Source of the DNA: Lysobacteraceae bacterium NML08-0793
Lineage (GTDB): Bacteria > Pseudomonadota > Gammaproteobacteria > Xanthomonadales > Xanthomonadaceae
Reading direction: 5' to 3'
Assembly (NCBI GenBank): GCA_002798275.1
Contig: NWQR01000001.1
Span: 372,001 to 436,000 of the forward strand
Length of the DNA stretch: 64,000 bases
A model generated the notes under the pieces. It did no database searches. It was not told where the DNA came from and was given only the letters and a program-made list of their open reading frames with translations. The position numbers and the translations under genes were made by a program. Below are positions 52,746 to 63,457 of the stretch, piece after piece (the stretch's first letter is position 1; every line of letters starts with the position of its first letter).

Positions 52746-53780
52746 TCAGCGCCAAATGCCGTGCCAGTTCTGCAACAGCCCCAGCACGGCCAGGTCGGCA
52801 CGGATCGGGGTGCGCAGCAGGTTGCGGCATTGATTGGCCTCATCGAACCAGTGCGCGAGTTTTTTCATGCGTGCAGCATCGGCTTGCGTGGCCGCCTGCA
52901 AGGCGATATCCGCTGCGAACGCCAGCCGTTGTGCGGCGTTTTCGTCGGCCACCCATTGCTGTGCCAGGGTGCTGCTGGCACTGGCATCGCGGCGCAGGTT
53001 TTGCAGCGCTTCGGCCACCTCGGCGCGCAAGGTCAAGATGCCGTTGCCGAGCCAATGATCGGCAAGGCCAGGATGGCCGCGGGCGATGGCAAGAGCATTT
53101 TCAGCATCACTCTGGTCATGCCCCCGACCGATGAGCCATTGCAGTGCTTCATCCTGCGCGGGCAGGCGAAACTCCAGCTTTTGGGTGCGACTGCGGATAG
53201 TCGCAGGCAGGCGTACCGGATGGGCGCTGATGAGCCAGATGAAACGTCCGGGCTGGGGTTCTTCTAGGGTTTTCAAAAGGGCATTGGCTGCGGCGTGATT
53301 GATCGCATCGGCCGGGTCAATCAATGCCACCTGATGAACGCCGTATTGCGCGGTCAGAGCGAGTTTTTCCGACATCTGCCGGATTTGCTCGATGACGATT
53401 TCGCTGCGCATTTTCGGCGGGCTGACTTTTTCATTCCAGGCTTGGCCGATGAACTGCACATCCGGGTGTGCGCTATAGCCAAACGGATGCACCAGCTCGC
53501 CATCGGGTCGGGTTTCCGGCAGCGTGTTCAGCTCACCCTTGTCATTGCTGCGCGTCCATTGCGTGCGGCTATCGAACAACTGGCAGCTACGGCATTGCCC
53601 GCAGGCTTCCTGACCCGCTGCGCGTGCGCTACACAGCACCCGACGGGCAAGTTTTTCCGCCACCTGCCGCTTGCCAAGCCGCGCAGGCCCGGCAAACAGC
53701 AGGGCATGCGGCAGGCGATCTTGGTCGAGCGCGTCTGCCGCCTGTTGGTATATGCGTTGCTGCCAGGGGGCAAGATTCAT
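52746..53780 (-). CDS. holB: DNA polymerase III subunit delta'
   Basis: The delta' subunit belongs to the clamp loader. The 344-residue product begins NLAPWQQRIYQQAADAL and has HALLFAGPARLGKRQVAEKL (modified P-loop). Zinc Cys residues lie in LCSARAAGQEACGQCRSCQL, with LIDPADAINHAAANALLKTL and the SRTQ segment after. ATG 53780 overlaps the tmk stop by four bases. It ends the fab-pab-mltG-tmk operon; the usual pilZ gene does not follow. Confidence 0.94.
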   Translation of the reverse strand: MNLAPWQQRIYQQAADALDQDRLPHALLFAGPARLGKRQVAEKLARRVLCSARAAGQEACGQCRSCQLFDSRTQWTRSNDKGELNTLPETRPDGELVHPFGYSAHPDVQFIGQAWNEKVSPPKMRSEIVIEQIRQMSEKLALTAQYGVHQVALIDPADAINHAAANALLKTLEEPQPGRFIWLISAHPVRLPATIRSRTQKLEFRLPAQDEALQWLIGRGHDQSDAENALAIARGHPGLADHWLGNGILTLRAEVAEALQNLRRDASASSTLAQQWVADENAAQRLAFAADIALQAATQADAARMKKLAHWFDEANQCRNLLRTPIRADLAVLGLLQNWHGIWR

Positions 53781-54415
53781 GCCTGATACGCCTCCAATGC
53801 CGCGACCGCCGCTGCGGCGACTTCTGCCGCGCTGCGCGAGGCATCCAGCACGCAAAAGCGGGCAGGCTGACTGCGGGCGCGTGCCAGAAAACCCTCGCGC
53901 ACCCGTTGGAAAAAAGCATCCTGCTCACGCTCGATGCGATCGGGTGCGCCACCGCGCAGACGGGTTCGGGCGCGACCGGCGGCCACATCCAGATCCAATA
54001 AAAAGGTCAGCGCAGGCTGGATGCCGACCACTTCGCGCTCTAGGGTTTCGATCAATGTCGGCGACACGCCCCGCCCTGCACCCTGATAGGCATAGCTGGA
54101 ATCGGTGAAGCGATCGCACAACACCCAGGCGCCAGATGCCAGCGCCGGGGCAATCCGCTGCGCCACATGCTGGCTACGGGCGGCAAACATCAGCAACAGC
54201 TCGGTATGCACCGTGGCCGGCTCGTGATCCGGGTCCAACAGCAGCTCGCGGATTTTTTCCGCAAGCGCGGTGCCGCCCGGCTCGCGGCTTTGCACCACAG
54301 GCTCGCCGCGTGCGCGCAAGGCTTCGGCCAGTGCGGAAATCACCGTGCTTTTGCCTGCGCCCTCGCCGCCTTCAATGCTGATGAAGCGCCGATGGCTTGT
54401 CATATCCGTGTTCAT
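53777..54415 (-). CDS. tmk: Thymidylate kinase
   Basis: Tmk phosphorylates dTMP to dTDP. The 212-residue product has the P-loop SIEGGEGAGKSTVI near 13-26, the DRx motif LCDRFTDSSYAYQGAGRG, and a lid region (RTRLRGGAPDRIEREQD). An internal ATG at 54403 would remove only four residues. Four-base overlaps couple it with mltG upstream and holB downstream. Confidence 0.96.
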   Translation of the reverse strand: MNTDMTSHRRFISIEGGEGAGKSTVISALAEALRARGEPVVQSREPGGTALAEKIRELLLDPDHEPATVHTELLLMFAARSQHVAQRIAPALASGAWVLCDRFTDSSYAYQGAGRGVSPTLIETLEREVVGIQPALTFLLDLDVAAGRARTRLRGGAPDRIEREQDAFFQRVREGFLARARSQPARFCVLDASRSAAEVAAAAVAALEAYQA

Positions 54416-55536
54416 GGCGGGCTCTCCTGCGTGGGGGAAACATCTTCCGTGCCGACCGTGCCGCGTGCAGGCAGGGTCGCGGCATCAGCACTACTGGCAG
54501 CATTGGCGGCGCGCCGGTTGGCCAGATAGGCGGCCACATTGCGCTGATGCTCGGCATAGGTTTTGGCAAAACGACTACGACCAGAATCATCGCCCACGGC
54601 GACGAAAAACAGCGCATCGCCATCTTCCGGGTGCGCCGTGGCCTGCAAGGCCGCACGTCCAGGCATGGCGATCGGGGTTGGCGGAAGTCCAGCGCGGGTG
54701 CGGGTGTTATAAGGCCCATCGGTGCGCAGATGCGCCCAGGTGAACTTGCCATCCCAAGCATCCCCCAAGCCATAGATGATGGTGGGGTCGGTTTCCAGAC
54801 GCATGCCGATGTTCAACCGACGCACGAACACCCCGGCAATCTTGCCGCGCTCCTCGGCAAGGCCGGTTTCTTTCTCGACGATGGACGCAAGCGTCAACAG
54901 CTCATAGGGGGTTTTCAGCGGCAATGCCTGATTGCGCCCCGCCCAAACCGTTTGCAGTTCTTTTTCCATCGCCTCATAAGCGCGCTTCAACACGCCAAGA
55001 TCGCTGTCGCCGCGGTTGTATTGATAGGTTTCTGGCAAAAAGCGCCCTTCTGGATGCTCGCCCGGTCTGCCAATGGCGGCCATCAATTCGGCATCGCTCA
55101 TCTGCGCGGTTTCTTGCTGCAAATGCGCAGTGCGGGCGAGCGCGCGGCGTACCTCGCGCATGCTCCAGCCTTCAACCAGGGTGAACTGATAGCGCAGCAC
55201 TTTGCCATCACGCATCTTGATCAGCAGCGCCTGCGGGCTGATGCCCGGCGTGAGTGCGTATTCGCCCACCTGAATCTTGCCGACAGCGCCAGTGCGCTTG
55301 GCAAGCAGCATCCATTCCCAATCGTGCCCGCTGTCCACGCCCGCGGCGCGCAGTTTGCCCAACACGCTGCGGAATGAGTCGCCCCGCGCCACCTGTACCC
55401 GCACGTCTGCACCAAGACCCGGCAGTGCGCTGTCGGCAAACTGGTTCAGACGGTAATACCCCGCCGCGCCCAGCAGCGCCAGCAGCACCGGCAACAGCAG
55501 GAACAGGATGAAAATATTGCGGCAACCTTTTTTCAT
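54412..55536 (-). CDS. mltG: Endolytic murein transglycosylase MltG
   Basis: MltG cuts nascent peptidoglycan strands and ends their elongation. The 374-residue product has an N-terminal membrane anchor (IFILFLLLPVLLALLGAAGY), a LysM-like region (GDSFRSVLGKLRAAGV), and the catalytic YceG signature ASIVEKETGLAEERGKIAG with the active Glu near residue 220. RLNIGMRLETDPTIIYGLG follows. ATG 55536 overlaps the pabC stop by four bases. Confidence 0.95.
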   Translation of the reverse strand: MKKGCRNIFILFLLLPVLLALLGAAGYYRLNQFADSALPGLGADVRVQVARGDSFRSVLGKLRAAGVDSGHDWEWMLLAKRTGAVGKIQVGEYALTPGISPQALLIKMRDGKVLRYQFTLVEGWSMREVRRALARTAHLQQETAQMSDAELMAAIGRPGEHPEGRFLPETYQYNRGDSDLGVLKRAYEAMEKELQTVWAGRNQALPLKTPYELLTLASIVEKETGLAEERGKIAGVFVRRLNIGMRLETDPTIIYGLGDAWDGKFTWAHLRTDGPYNTRTRAGLPPTPIAMPGRAALQATAHPEDGDALFFVAVGDDSGRSRFAKTYAEHQRNVAAYLANRRAANAASSADAATLPARGTVGTEDVSPTQESPP

Positions 55537-56348
55537 GATGCCTCCAGGCAAGTGGCAAACCCCGGATGCGCGCTGGCAAGCCGGGCTTGCAATGTAGCGA
55601 TGTCGGGATGAACCTGCGGCCAAAGTCGCGCACCAAGACGCGCAACCGGCAAGATGCCGCGCAGCGCATTGCAGATGAAAACCGCCTCGGCCTGCGCCAC
55701 TTCATCGGGATGCAGCGCCGTGATTTGTCCATCGGTTTGCGTCAGCAGATATTCCCGACAAACCCCGGCAACGCCTGCGTTTTCCAGCAATGGTGTGCGC
55801 CACTGGCCGTCTTGCAATACAAACAAATTGGCGCTGGTGGCGCTGATGACCTGTCCCTCGGCATCGCAAACCAATCCCTCGTCCGCACCCTGTTGCTGCA
55901 CTTCGCGCCGCGCCAGGATTTGCTCCAGCCGATTGCCATGCTTGATGCCGGCCAGTTGCGGCTGCTGCGCCAGCCGGGTTTCGCACCACACCAGGTGCAG
56001 GGGTGCCTGCGCTGCCGGCAACGGATACACCGCCAGCATCCATAACGGCAAGGCCGCATCCGGGGCGGCATAGCCGCGTCCGCCACAACGCGCCAGCCGC
56101 AGTTTCAGTGCGGCGCTTTGCCCGGCGAGCAAATCCAGCGCCTCGGCCTTGACCCGCTGTTCATCGGGCAATGGCAGGCCAAGGCGCTTGGCTCCGCGTA
56201 CCAATCGTGCCCAATGCCGCGACCACCACGGCAACTGTCCCTGATGGCTGCGCAGGGTTTCAAACAGCGATTCGCCGTAATGCAGACCACGGTCATCTGC
56301 GGGGATTTGCGCAAGTTCGCGCTCGCCTGCAAACATACGCCAATTCAT
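55533..56348 (-). CDS. pabC: Aminodeoxychorismate lyase
   Basis: PabC converts 4-amino-4-deoxychorismate to p-aminobenzoate and pyruvate (folate pathway) with PLP. The 271-residue product starts [20 protein letters not shown]. It has the PLP-Lys motif GIKHGNRLEQILARRE near residue 140 and the EGQVISATSANLFVL phosphate-binding region. It sits between pabB and mltG with four-base overlaps on both sides. Confidence 0.94.
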   Translation of the reverse strand: MNWRMFAGERELAQIPADDRGLHYGESLFETLRSHQGQLPWWSRHWARLVRGAKRLGLPLPDEQRVKAEALDLLAGQSAALKLRLARCGGRGYAAPDAALPLWMLAVYPLPAAQAPLHLVWCETRLAQQPQLAGIKHGNRLEQILARREVQQQGADEGLVCDAEGQVISATSANLFVLQDGQWRTPLLENAGVAGVCREYLLTQTDGQITALHPDEVAQAEAVFICNALRGILPVARLGARLWPQVHPDIATLQARLASAHPGFATCLEAS

Positions 56349-57718
56349 TCGGCAAGCCCCAGTGCACGCAACATGCCGCGCGCCTTGGCCCGGGTTTCCT
56401 GCAATTCTTTTTGCGGCACCGAGTCCATCACGATGCCGGCGCCGGTACGAAAGCGCAGCTGTCTGCCTTCCAGTTCGGCGCTGCGAATCAGGATGTTCAA
56501 ATCCATGTCGCCATCGCGATTCAACCAGCCCATCGCGCCGGTATAGGCCGAGCGCCCAACCTGCTCCAGCCCGGCGATGATTTGCATGCAGCGCACCTTC
56601 GGCGCGCCGGTGATGCTGCCGCCAGGAAATACCGCACCAATCACCTCGACCGGGCTGATTCCGGCCTGCCGTCGTGCGCGCACATTGCTAACGATGTGGT
56701 GCACATGCGCATAGCTTTCCACCGTCATCAATTCGCTGACTTCTACACTGCCGGGCTGGGCGATGCGCCCGAGGTCGTTGCGTGCCAAGTCCACCAGCAT
56801 GATGTGCTCGGCACGCTCCTTGGGATGGCCGACCAATTCTCTGACCCGCGCTGCCTCATCATCTCCGGCCAGCCGCGGGCACGTCCCGGCAATCGGACGG
56901 GTATCCAGCATCTCGCCGCGCACCGATACCAAGCGCTCGGGAGAGGCGCTGACCACCGCCCAGTCCTGATCGGCCAGCACCCCGGCAAACGGTGCCGGGT
57001 TTGCACTGGCCAGTTGCCGGGCAAGCTGCGCCGGGTCCAGCGGCGCGGCAAACCCAGCCTGCCAGCCGCGCGAGAGATTGACCTGAAACACATCGCCTGC
57101 GGCAAGGTAGTCCTGCGCCTTTTGCACAGCGTCGATGAAGGCTTCGGGCGCATCTTCGTGCAGCACCTCCGGCACCTGCCAGTCGGGCAACGCCGGCAAA
57201 TCGGCGATGGCGGCAATATCGGCCAACACCGCATCGCGCAGACTTTCCGCGCCCGGCTCTGCGACAAGACAGATCTCGCCGGTTGGGTGATGGCGCAAAA
57301 CCGCCACCGGACAACGCCAAGCCTGCGCACGCGGCAAACGACCCCGTGGGGCAGGCAATTGCAGATGCGGCTCGATTTCCGCCGCGACTTCATAACCCAG
57401 AAACAGCGCCCAGCCGCCACGAAACGGCAAATCCCGCAGGGCAGACGCGATATCGCTGCGCTCGGCCTGCCAGCACGCATCCAGTGCGGCAAGAAAACCG
57501 CCTGGCAATGGCTTGCCGGTTTCATCGCCAAGTCGGCCATCGTGCGCCTGCACCAGCTTGCGGCCATCGGTAACCAGCAACATGTCCCAAGCGGCTAGTT
57601 GCCGGGTGGACGCATCCAGTGCTGCCGCGCTCGAGGTCAGCAGCAAGGGATAGCGCTGCGGACAAACGCGCCGCAGCGCCGCCAGGTCAAGCCCGGCATC
57701 CAGTGCTGTACGCACCAC
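56345..57718 (-). CDS. pabB: Aminodeoxychorismate synthase component I
   Basis: PabB converts chorismate to aminodeoxychorismate with ammonia from PabA. The 457-residue product has the chorismate-binding signatures [42 protein letters not shown] and [36 protein letters not shown] lies near the C-terminus. The PIAGTCPR segment is the PabB/TrpE nucleophile region (Lys in some PabB, Ala here as in TrpE-like members), so the pabC neighbour is what fixes the assignment. It starts right after fabF. Confidence 0.93.
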   Translation of the reverse strand: MVRTALDAGLDLAALRRVCPQRYPLLLTSSAAALDASTRQLAAWDMLLVTDGRKLVQAHDGRLGDETGKPLPGGFLAALDACWQAERSDIASALRDLPFRGGWALFLGYEVAAEIEPHLQLPAPRGRLPRAQAWRCPVAVLRHHPTGEICLVAEPGAESLRDAVLADIAAIADLPALPDWQVPEVLHEDAPEAFIDAVQKAQDYLAAGDVFQVNLSRGWQAGFAAPLDPAQLARQLASANPAPFAGVLADQDWAVVSASPERLVSVRGEMLDTRPIAGTCPRLAGDDEAARVRELVGHPKERAEHIMLVDLARNDLGRIAQPGSVEVSELMTVESYAHVHHIVSNVRARRQAGISPVEVIGAVFPGGSITGAPKVRCMQIIAGLEQVGRSAYTGAMGWLNRDGDMDLNILIRSAELEGRQLRFRTGAGIVMDSVPQKELQETRAKARGMLRALGLAE

Positions 57719-58957
57719 TTAGACCCGCTTGAAAATCAGCGTGCCGTTGGTGCCGCCAAAACCGAACGAATTGGACAGCGCCACTTCCACCTGATGCTGG
57801 CGGGCGGTATGCGCGACGTAATCCAGATCGCAACCTTCGGAGGGGTTATCGAGATTGATGGTCGGCGGAATCACGCCATCAAACAATGCCATCACCGAAT
57901 ACACCGCCTCCACGCCCCCGGCGGCACCCAACAAATGCCCGGTCATCGACTTGGTGGAGCTGACCATGACATTCCGCGCCGCATCCCCCAGCACGGCTTT
58001 TACGGCCAGGGTTTCGGCCAAATCCCCGGCCGGGGTGGAAGTGCCATGCGCATTGATGTAGCCAACCTGCTCCGGCGCAATGGCCGCATCGCGCAGGGCA
58101 TTGCGCATGCAGCGCGCCGCGCCTTCGCCACTCTCGCTGGGGGCGGTCATGTGATAGGCATCGCCACTCATGCCAAAGCCGACCAGCTCGGCATAAATGC
58201 GCGCCCCGCGCGCCTTGGCGCGTTCGTATTCTTCCAGCACCAGCACACCGGCACCATCGCCCATCACAAAACCATCGCGCTCGGCATCCCAGGGACGCGA
58301 GGCACGCTCCGGAGCGTCATTGCGGGTGGACATCGCCTTCATCGCGCAGAAGCCGCCCACCGCCGTCGGCGTGGTGGCATGCTCGGCGCCGCCGCAAATC
58401 ATCGCATCGGCATCGCCGTACTGAATCATGCGATAGGCCAAGCCGATATTGTGGGTGGCCGTGGTACAGGCGGTTACCGCCGCGATATTCGGCCCCTTGG
58501 CGCCGGTCATGATGGAAAGCTGACCAGACACCATATTGACGATGGTGCTGGGGATATAAAACGGCGAAATCTTGCGCGGCCCGCCTGCGGCGAGCTTCAG
58601 CGTGGTGTCCTCGATACCCGACAGGCCGCCAATACCGGCACCGATGGCCACACCGATGCGCTCGGCAGCTTCGCCCTCGATGAGTAGACCGGCATCTTCG
58701 ATGGCCATGAGCCCGGCAGCCACGCCGTAATGCACAAACGGATCCATCTTCTTCACGTCCTTGGGCGTGATGAAGGCGGTCGGGTCAAAACCGCGCACTT
58801 CGCCGGAAATCTGCGTAGCGAATGCCGAGGCATCGAAATGGGTGATGGGACCAATGCCCGAGCGCCCGGCCTTGATAGCGTCCCAGTTGCTTTGCAGATC
58901 GTTGCCCAGCGGTGAAAGGATGCCAAGGCCGGTGATGACGACGCGACGATTAGACAT
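57719..58957 (-). CDS. fabF: Beta-ketoacyl-ACP synthase II
   Basis: FabF condenses malonyl-ACP with acyl-ACP in chain elongation. The 412-residue product has the active Cys in [13 protein letters not shown] near residue 163, the two His residues in [11 protein letters not shown] and [12 protein letters not shown], and [12 protein letters not shown] at the C-terminus. It lies directly downstream of acpP with a weak hairpin between, and stops immediately before pabB. Confidence 0.97.
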   Translation of the reverse strand: MSNRRVVITGLGILSPLGNDLQSNWDAIKAGRSGIGPITHFDASAFATQISGEVRGFDPTAFITPKDVKKMDPFVHYGVAAGLMAIEDAGLLIEGEAAERIGVAIGAGIGGLSGIEDTTLKLAAGGPRKISPFYIPSTIVNMVSGQLSIMTGAKGPNIAAVTACTTATHNIGLAYRMIQYGDADAMICGGAEHATTPTAVGGFCAMKAMSTRNDAPERASRPWDAERDGFVMGDGAGVLVLEEYERAKARGARIYAELVGFGMSGDAYHMTAPSESGEGAARCMRNALRDAAIAPEQVGYINAHGTSTPAGDLAETLAVKAVLGDAARNVMVSSTKSMTGHLLGAAGGVEAVYSVMALFDGVIPPTINLDNPSEGCDLDYVAHTARQHQVEVALSNSFGFGGTNGTLIFKRV

Positions 58958-59017
58958 GCGGACTCCGGTGTGTCGTTATTGCGTGATATGGGGTTTGCGT
59001 TGCTTCCAACATGCCAA

Positions 59018-59036
59018 GGGCCGCACAAAGCGGCCC
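59018..59036 (-). terminator. Attenuator-like hairpin between acpP and fabF
   Basis: GGGCCGC (59018-59024) and GCGGCCC (59030-59036) form a 7-bp stem without a T-run. Partial termination here would explain higher expression of acpP than fabF, as is common. Confidence 0.4.
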
Positions 59037-59062
59037 CGACATTGATTCGCCATGAATCAGAC

Positions 59063-59302
59063 TCAGGCCTTGACGTTGGCCTTGACGTAATCGATGGCCT
59101 GCTGAACGGTGGTGATTTTTTCAGCATCTTCGTCCGGGATTTCGCACTCGAATTCTTCTTCTAGTGCCATCACCAGTTCAACGGTATCCAGCGAGTCCGC
59201 GCCCAGGTCGTCCACGAAGGATGCGCTGTTTACAACGTCCTCTTCCTTGGCACCCAGTTGTTCAACCACGATCTTCTTGACGCGTTCTTCGATATTGCTC
59301 AT
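59063..59302 (-). CDS. acpP: Acyl carrier protein
   Basis: ACP carries growing acyl chains. The 79-residue acidic product has the phosphopantetheine serine in [19 protein letters not shown] (Ser37). GGAGGGG seven bases before the ATG is a very strong ribosome binding site, fitting its high expression. It lies between fabG and fabF. Confidence 0.98.
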   Translation of the reverse strand: MSNIEERVKKIVVEQLGAKEEDVVNSASFVDDLGADSLDTVELVMALEEEFECEIPDEDAEKITTVQQAIDYVKANVKA

Positions 59303-59417
59303 GTGTGACCCCTCCGGGGGATTGGTTCAAGTGAAACGAGTTGCGTAGTGTAAGGGAAACTCGGGCTGACGCACGACACCTGCGTATGGTCGGCGCTGCC
59401 ATCGCAAGCCCCAGTGC

Positions 59418-60161
59418 TCACGGCATATACATGCCGCCGTTGACATGCAGGGTTTCGCCGGTGATATAGGCTGCATCCGGGCCTGCCAAAAACGCTACCG
59501 CACGGGCAATATCCGCAGGCTCACCCAAGCGGCCGAGCGCGATTTGCGTCTGCATCGCGGCCTTGGCGTCTTCGGGCAGGTCTGCGGTCATGTCGGTGGC
59601 GATGAAGCCCGGAGCGACCACATTGACGGTGATGCCACGGCTGCCGATTTCCTTTGCCAGCGATTTACTGAAGGCGATGATGCCAGCCTTGGCCGCAGCG
59701 TAATTGGCCTGACCGGCATTGCCGGTAACGCCGATCACCGAGGCGATGTTGATGATGCGGCCATGGCGCGCCTTCATCATGCCGCGCATCACAGCCTTGC
59801 TGGCCCGATACACGCTGGTGAGATTGGTATCCAAAATCGCCTGCCAGTCCTCGTCCTTCATGCGCATCAGCAGATTGTCGCGGGTGATGCCGGCATTGTT
59901 GACCAGAATCGAAAGCCCGCCGTGGTCTTTCTGGATGGCCTCAATCAAGGCTTCGATGGCACCGGCCTCATTGACATTCAGCACCCGGCCTTCGCCGCCC
60001 AGTGCCGCCAGACGTGCGCCGATGGCCGCTGCCCCGGACTCGCTGGTAGCCGTACCGATGACCTTGGCGCCGCGTGCGGCCAGTTCATCGGCAATCGCCG
60101 CACCAATGCCACGGGAAGCGCCAGTCACCAGCGCGATTTCATTCTCAAGCGGTTTGCTCAT
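59418..60161 (-). CDS. fabG: 3-oxoacyl-ACP reductase FabG
   Basis: FabG reduces 3-ketoacyl-ACP with NADPH. The 247-residue short-chain dehydrogenase has the cofactor loop VTGASRGIGAAIA, NNAGITRDNLLMRM, the catalytic Ser in NIASVIGVTGNAGQ, and the YAAAKAGIIAFSKSLA Tyr/Lys pair. It is between fabD and acpP, 23 bases after fabD. Confidence 0.97.
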   Translation of the reverse strand: MSKPLENEIALVTGASRGIGAAIADELAARGAKVIGTATSESGAAAIGARLAALGGEGRVLNVNEAGAIEALIEAIQKDHGGLSILVNNAGITRDNLLMRMKDEDWQAILDTNLTSVYRASKAVMRGMMKARHGRIINIASVIGVTGNAGQANYAAAKAGIIAFSKSLAKEIGSRGITVNVVAPGFIATDMTADLPEDAKAAMQTQIALGRLGEPADIARAVAFLAGPDAAYITGETLHVNGGMYMP

Positions 60162-60184
60162 CTTTTTTCCTCAAAATGCAAAGT

Positions 60185-61123
60185 TCAACGCCATGCTTCC
60201 AGCGCCCCGGCAAAGCCCGGCAAATCCCCCAGTGCGCGCCCGTCCAGCTGCCTGTCGATACGGCGTACCAGCCCGGTCAGCACCTTGCCGGGGCCGCATT
60301 CGCCCAGCCGCGTCACGCCGCGCCCGGCCAGGGTCTCGACGCATTCGGTCCAGCGCACCGGCAGATAAAGCTGGCGCACCAAGGCATCACGGATATCCTC
60401 AAGACCATCGTGGATGCGCGCATCGACGTTCTGCACCACCGGAATCGCCGGTACATGCCAATGCAACCCGCGCATGGTTTCGGCAAGGCGGTTGGCAGCC
60501 TCGCGCATCAAGGGGGTATGCGAGGGCACGCTCACCGCAAGTTTCACGGCTTTTTTCACCCCGCGCTCGGCCAGCAACGCCAGCGCCCTGTCCACGGCTT
60601 CAGCATCGCCGCCAATCACGATTTGTCCGGGCGAGTTGTAATTGGCCGGCACCACCACGCGGGTATCAGAAGCCGCCTCACAAACCTCTGCCACCAGCGC
60701 ATCTTCCGCACCAATCACGGCCGCCATCGCGCCAGTGCCTGTGGGTGCGGCCTCCTGCATCAACTGGCCACGGATGCGCACCAGATGTGCGCCGTCCTTG
60801 AGACTCAACGCTCCGGCAGCCACCAGCGCGGTGTATTCGCCCAGACTGTGTCCGGCCAACAATGCCGGCGCACTGCCACCGGCCGCCGCCCATGCCCGCC
60901 ATACGCCGATGCCCGCTGCCAGCAGTGCCGGTTGGGTGAACTCGGTGCGGTTCAACATTTCCTCAGGACCTGCCTGCGACAGCGCCCACAAATCGACGCC
61001 AGCGCCTTCGGAGGCCTCATCAAACGCCTGGCGAATCTCGGCATGGGCTTCGGAAAGCTCGGCCAACATGCCGACACTCTGCGAACCCTGCCCCGGAAAA
61101 ACAAATGCCAATGCTGCGCTCAC
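60185..61123 (-). CDS. fabD: Malonyl-CoA-ACP transacylase
   Basis: FabD moves malonyl from CoA to ACP. The 312-residue product has FPGQGSQSVGML at the start, the catalytic Ser in LAGHSLGEYTALVAAGAL near 91, and the His in SVPSHTPLMREAANRL near 200. It is the first gene of the fab-pab-mltG-tmk-holB operon. fabH, plsX and rpmF, often upstream elsewhere, are absent here; sucCD lies upstream instead. Confidence 0.97.
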   Translation of the reverse strand: MSAALAFVFPGQGSQSVGMLAELSEAHAEIRQAFDEASEGAGVDLWALSQAGPEEMLNRTEFTQPALLAAGIGVWRAWAAAGGSAPALLAGHSLGEYTALVAAGALSLKDGAHLVRIRGQLMQEAAPTGTGAMAAVIGAEDALVAEVCEAASDTRVVVPANYNSPGQIVIGGDAEAVDRALALLAERGVKKAVKLAVSVPSHTPLMREAANRLAETMRGLHWHVPAIPVVQNVDARIHDGLEDIRDALVRQLYLPVRWTECVETLAGRGVTRLGECGPGKVLTGLVRRIDRQLDGRALGDLPGFAGALEAWR

Positions 61124-61179
61124 GCTTTCACCTTTACCGGAAAAGTGTGCAGTTTAGCCGCCCTGCCCGGCTTGGCAAC

Positions 61180-61209
61180 AAAAAACGGGCTGCCCCGCGG
61201 CAGCCCGTT
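61180..61209 (-). terminator. Intrinsic terminator of sucC-sucD
   Basis: GGCAGCCCGTT (61199-61209) and AACGGGCTGCC (61184-61194) form an 11-bp stem. On the minus strand it is followed by TTTTTT. It lies 20 bases after the sucD stop. Confidence 0.88.
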
Positions 61210-61228
61210 GTCATCGCTTGTTGCCCGC

Positions 61229-62104
61229 TTACTTGGCGAGGCGCTTGGCGATGGCGGCACCGAGGTCACCCGGCGATTTCACCGTGGTAACACCGGCCTT
61301 TTCCATCGCGGCGAACTTGCCTTCGGCCGTGCCCGAGCCACCAGAGGCAATCGCACCGGCATGTCCCATGCGCTTGCCCTTGGGCGCGGAAGCCCCGGCG
61401 ATGAAGCCCACCACCGGCTTGGTGACGTGTTTGGCGATGTATTCGGCGGCTTCTTCTTCTGCGCTGCCACCGATTTCACCCACCATGATGATGCCTTCGG
61501 TCTGCGGATCTTCTTGGAACAGCTTCAGCGCATCGATGAAGTTGGTACCGTTGATTGGGTCGCCGCCGATGCCGATGCAGGTGGACTGCCCAAGGCCAGC
61601 GTCGGTGGTCTGCTTCACTGCTTCATAGGTGAGCGTGCCCGAACGGCTGACGATGCCGACCTTGCCCGGCATGTGGATGTGGCCGGGCATGATGCCGATC
61701 TTGCATTCGCCCGGCGTAATCACGCCGGGGCAGTTCGGCCCGATCAGACGGGCTTCGGGATAGCCCTTCAGCACGTTCTTGACGCGCATCATGTCCAGCA
61801 CCGGGATGCCTTCGGTGATGCAGACGATGACCTTGATGCCGGCGGCAGCGGCTTCCAAAATCGCATCGGCGGCAAACGGCGGCGGCACATAGATGACCGA
61901 AGCATCGGCGCCGGTCTTGGCAACGGCCTCGGCCACGGTGTCGAACACCGGCAGGCCAAGGTGCTGGCTGCCGCCCTTGCCGGGGGTAACGCCGCCAACG
62001 ACCTGGGTGCCGTAGTCAAGCATTTGCTGGGCGTGGAAGGTTCCTTGCGAGCCGGTGAAGCCCTGCACGATGACCTTGGTGTTTTTGTTGATCAAAACTG
62101 CCAT
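61229..62104 (-). CDS. sucD: Succinyl-CoA ligase subunit alpha
   Basis: SucD carries the CoA site and the phosphorylated His of succinyl-CoA synthetase in the TCA cycle. The 291-residue product has [40 protein letters not shown], and the active His in [13 protein letters not shown] near residue 246. It is 21 bases after sucC and closed by a strong terminator. Confidence 0.97.
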   Translation of the reverse strand: MAVLINKNTKVIVQGFTGSQGTFHAQQMLDYGTQVVGGVTPGKGGSQHLGLPVFDTVAEAVAKTGADASVIYVPPPFAADAILEAAAAGIKVIVCITEGIPVLDMMRVKNVLKGYPEARLIGPNCPGVITPGECKIGIMPGHIHMPGKVGIVSRSGTLTYEAVKQTTDAGLGQSTCIGIGGDPINGTNFIDALKLFQEDPQTEGIIMVGEIGGSAEEEAAEYIAKHVTKPVVGFIAGASAPKGKRMGHAGAIASGGSGTAEGKFAAMEKAGVTTVKSPGDLGAAIAKRLAK

Positions 62105-62125
62105 GAGTAAAAATCCTTGCGGTAA

Positions 62126-63295
62126 TCAGGCGGCGTTCTTGACGGCTTCGACCGCCTTCTTCGCGCCATCGTTGATGTCGTCAGCCGGGGTGATGGCAAG
62201 GCCGGAGTTCTGCAACAGCGCCTTGCCTGCCTCGACGTTGGTGCCTTCAAGACGCACGATTACCGGCACCTTGACACCGACCTCTTTCACTGCGGCGATG
62301 ATGCCTTCGGCAATCATGTCGCAGCGGACGATGCCGCCAAAGATATTGACGAAAATCGCCTTCACCTTGTCGCTGGAAAGAATCAGCTTGAAGGCTTCGG
62401 TCACTTTTTCGCGGTTGGCACCGCCGCCTACGTCCAAGAAGTTGGCCGGCTCGCCACCATTCAATTTGATGACGTCCATGGTCGCCATGGCAAGACCGGC
62501 ACCGTTCACCATGCAGCCGATATTGCCGTCCATGGTGACGTAGTTGAGGTCGTACTTGGAGGCGAGCACTTCGGTTTCGTCCTCCTGGCGCACATCGCGC
62601 ATGGCCACCAGCTCCGGATGACGGAAGTTGGCGTTGTCGTCGGAATTGATCTTGCCATCGAGCACGGCCAGATCGCCGTTGTCGAGAATCGCCAGCGGGT
62701 TCAGCTCCACCAGCGCCAGATCCTTGTCATTGAACAGCTTGTACAGACCCAGCATGATTTTCGACAGCTGGCCGACCTGCTTGGCGGAAAGCCCCAGCGC
62801 AAAGCCGAGATCGCGGCACTGATAGCCTTGCAGGCCTTCAACAAAGTTGACGTGCAGGGTTTTGATTGCGTCGGGCTTTTCGGCAGCGACCTGTTCGATG
62901 TCCATGCCGCCTTCGGCCGAAGCGATGAAAGTTACGCTCTGGGTGGCGCGATCAACCAGCACCGACAGATACAGCTCCTTGTCGATATTGGTGGCCTGGG
63001 TCACCAGCACGCTGTCCACCGGCAGTTCAACGCCCGCCGTCTGGTAGGTAGCCATCTTGGTGCCGAGCATGGCTTTGGCATGCTCACGCACTTCGTCCAG
63101 GGTTTTGGCCAGCTTGACGCCACCGGCCTTGCCGCGACCGCCTGCGTGAATCTGGGCTTTCACCACCCAGAAATCGCCGCCAATGGCTTTGGCAGCGGCA
63201 ACAGCTTCGTCAGGGGAATGGGCAACCTGCCCGGCGGGAACGGCGATGCCGTAATCGGCAAACAGCGCTTTGGCCTGATATTCGTGAAAGTTCAT
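62126..63295 (-). CDS. sucC: Succinyl-CoA ligase subunit beta
   Basis: SucC holds the ATP-grasp and succinate sites. The 389-residue product begins [19 protein letters not shown]. It has [19 protein letters not shown] near 45-65, [18 protein letters not shown] with metal ligands near 200, and the [20 protein letters not shown]-like region ([16 protein letters not shown]). SucC-sucD adjacent to pilS is characteristic of Xanthomonadaceae. Confidence 0.97.
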   Translation of the reverse strand: MNFHEYQAKALFADYGIAVPAGQVAHSPDEAVAAAKAIGGDFWVVKAQIHAGGRGKAGGVKLAKTLDEVREHAKAMLGTKMATYQTAGVELPVDSVLVTQATNIDKELYLSVLVDRATQSVTFIASAEGGMDIEQVAAEKPDAIKTLHVNFVEGLQGYQCRDLGFALGLSAKQVGQLSKIMLGLYKLFNDKDLALVELNPLAILDNGDLAVLDGKINSDDNANFRHPELVAMRDVRQEDETEVLASKYDLNYVTMDGNIGCMVNGAGLAMATMDVIKLNGGEPANFLDVGGGANREKVTEAFKLILSSDKVKAIFVNIFGGIVRCDMIAEGIIAAVKEVGVKVPVIVRLEGTNVEAGKALLQNSGLAITPADDINDGAKKAVEAVKNAA

Positions 63296-63426
63296 TGAGT
63301 CACCAAGGAAGTGGAAAGGCAGCCCCCGGCTAGCAATGCGCCGGAGTGCGCCGCCTATTGTCGCGCAAAGCGGGCTTTCGGGGCAAAACCCTTGTGCATT
63401 TCACCATGACCAATCCGGCCAAGCCC

Positions 63427-63432
63427 TATAAT
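63427..63432 (+). promoter_or_regulatory. -10 box for pilS
   Basis: A perfect TATAAT lies 25 bases before the pilS ATG in the divergent sucC/pilS region. ATGACC at 63406-63411 (15-base spacing) is the nearest -35-like sequence and is poor. AAGGA at 63446-63450 is the ribosome binding site. Confidence 0.5.
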
Positions 63433-63457
63433 CGCGCCGCATTTCAAGGACAGAGCC

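Noticed and set aside
56171-57598. Long plus-strand open frame opposite pabB
   Set aside because: Antisense shadow; pabB has clear chorismate-binding motifs and coupled neighbours.
60074-62110. Long plus-strand open frame across fabG, fabD and sucD
   Set aside because: It spans three well-supported genes and their terminator on the opposite strand; a shadow frame of high-GC DNA.
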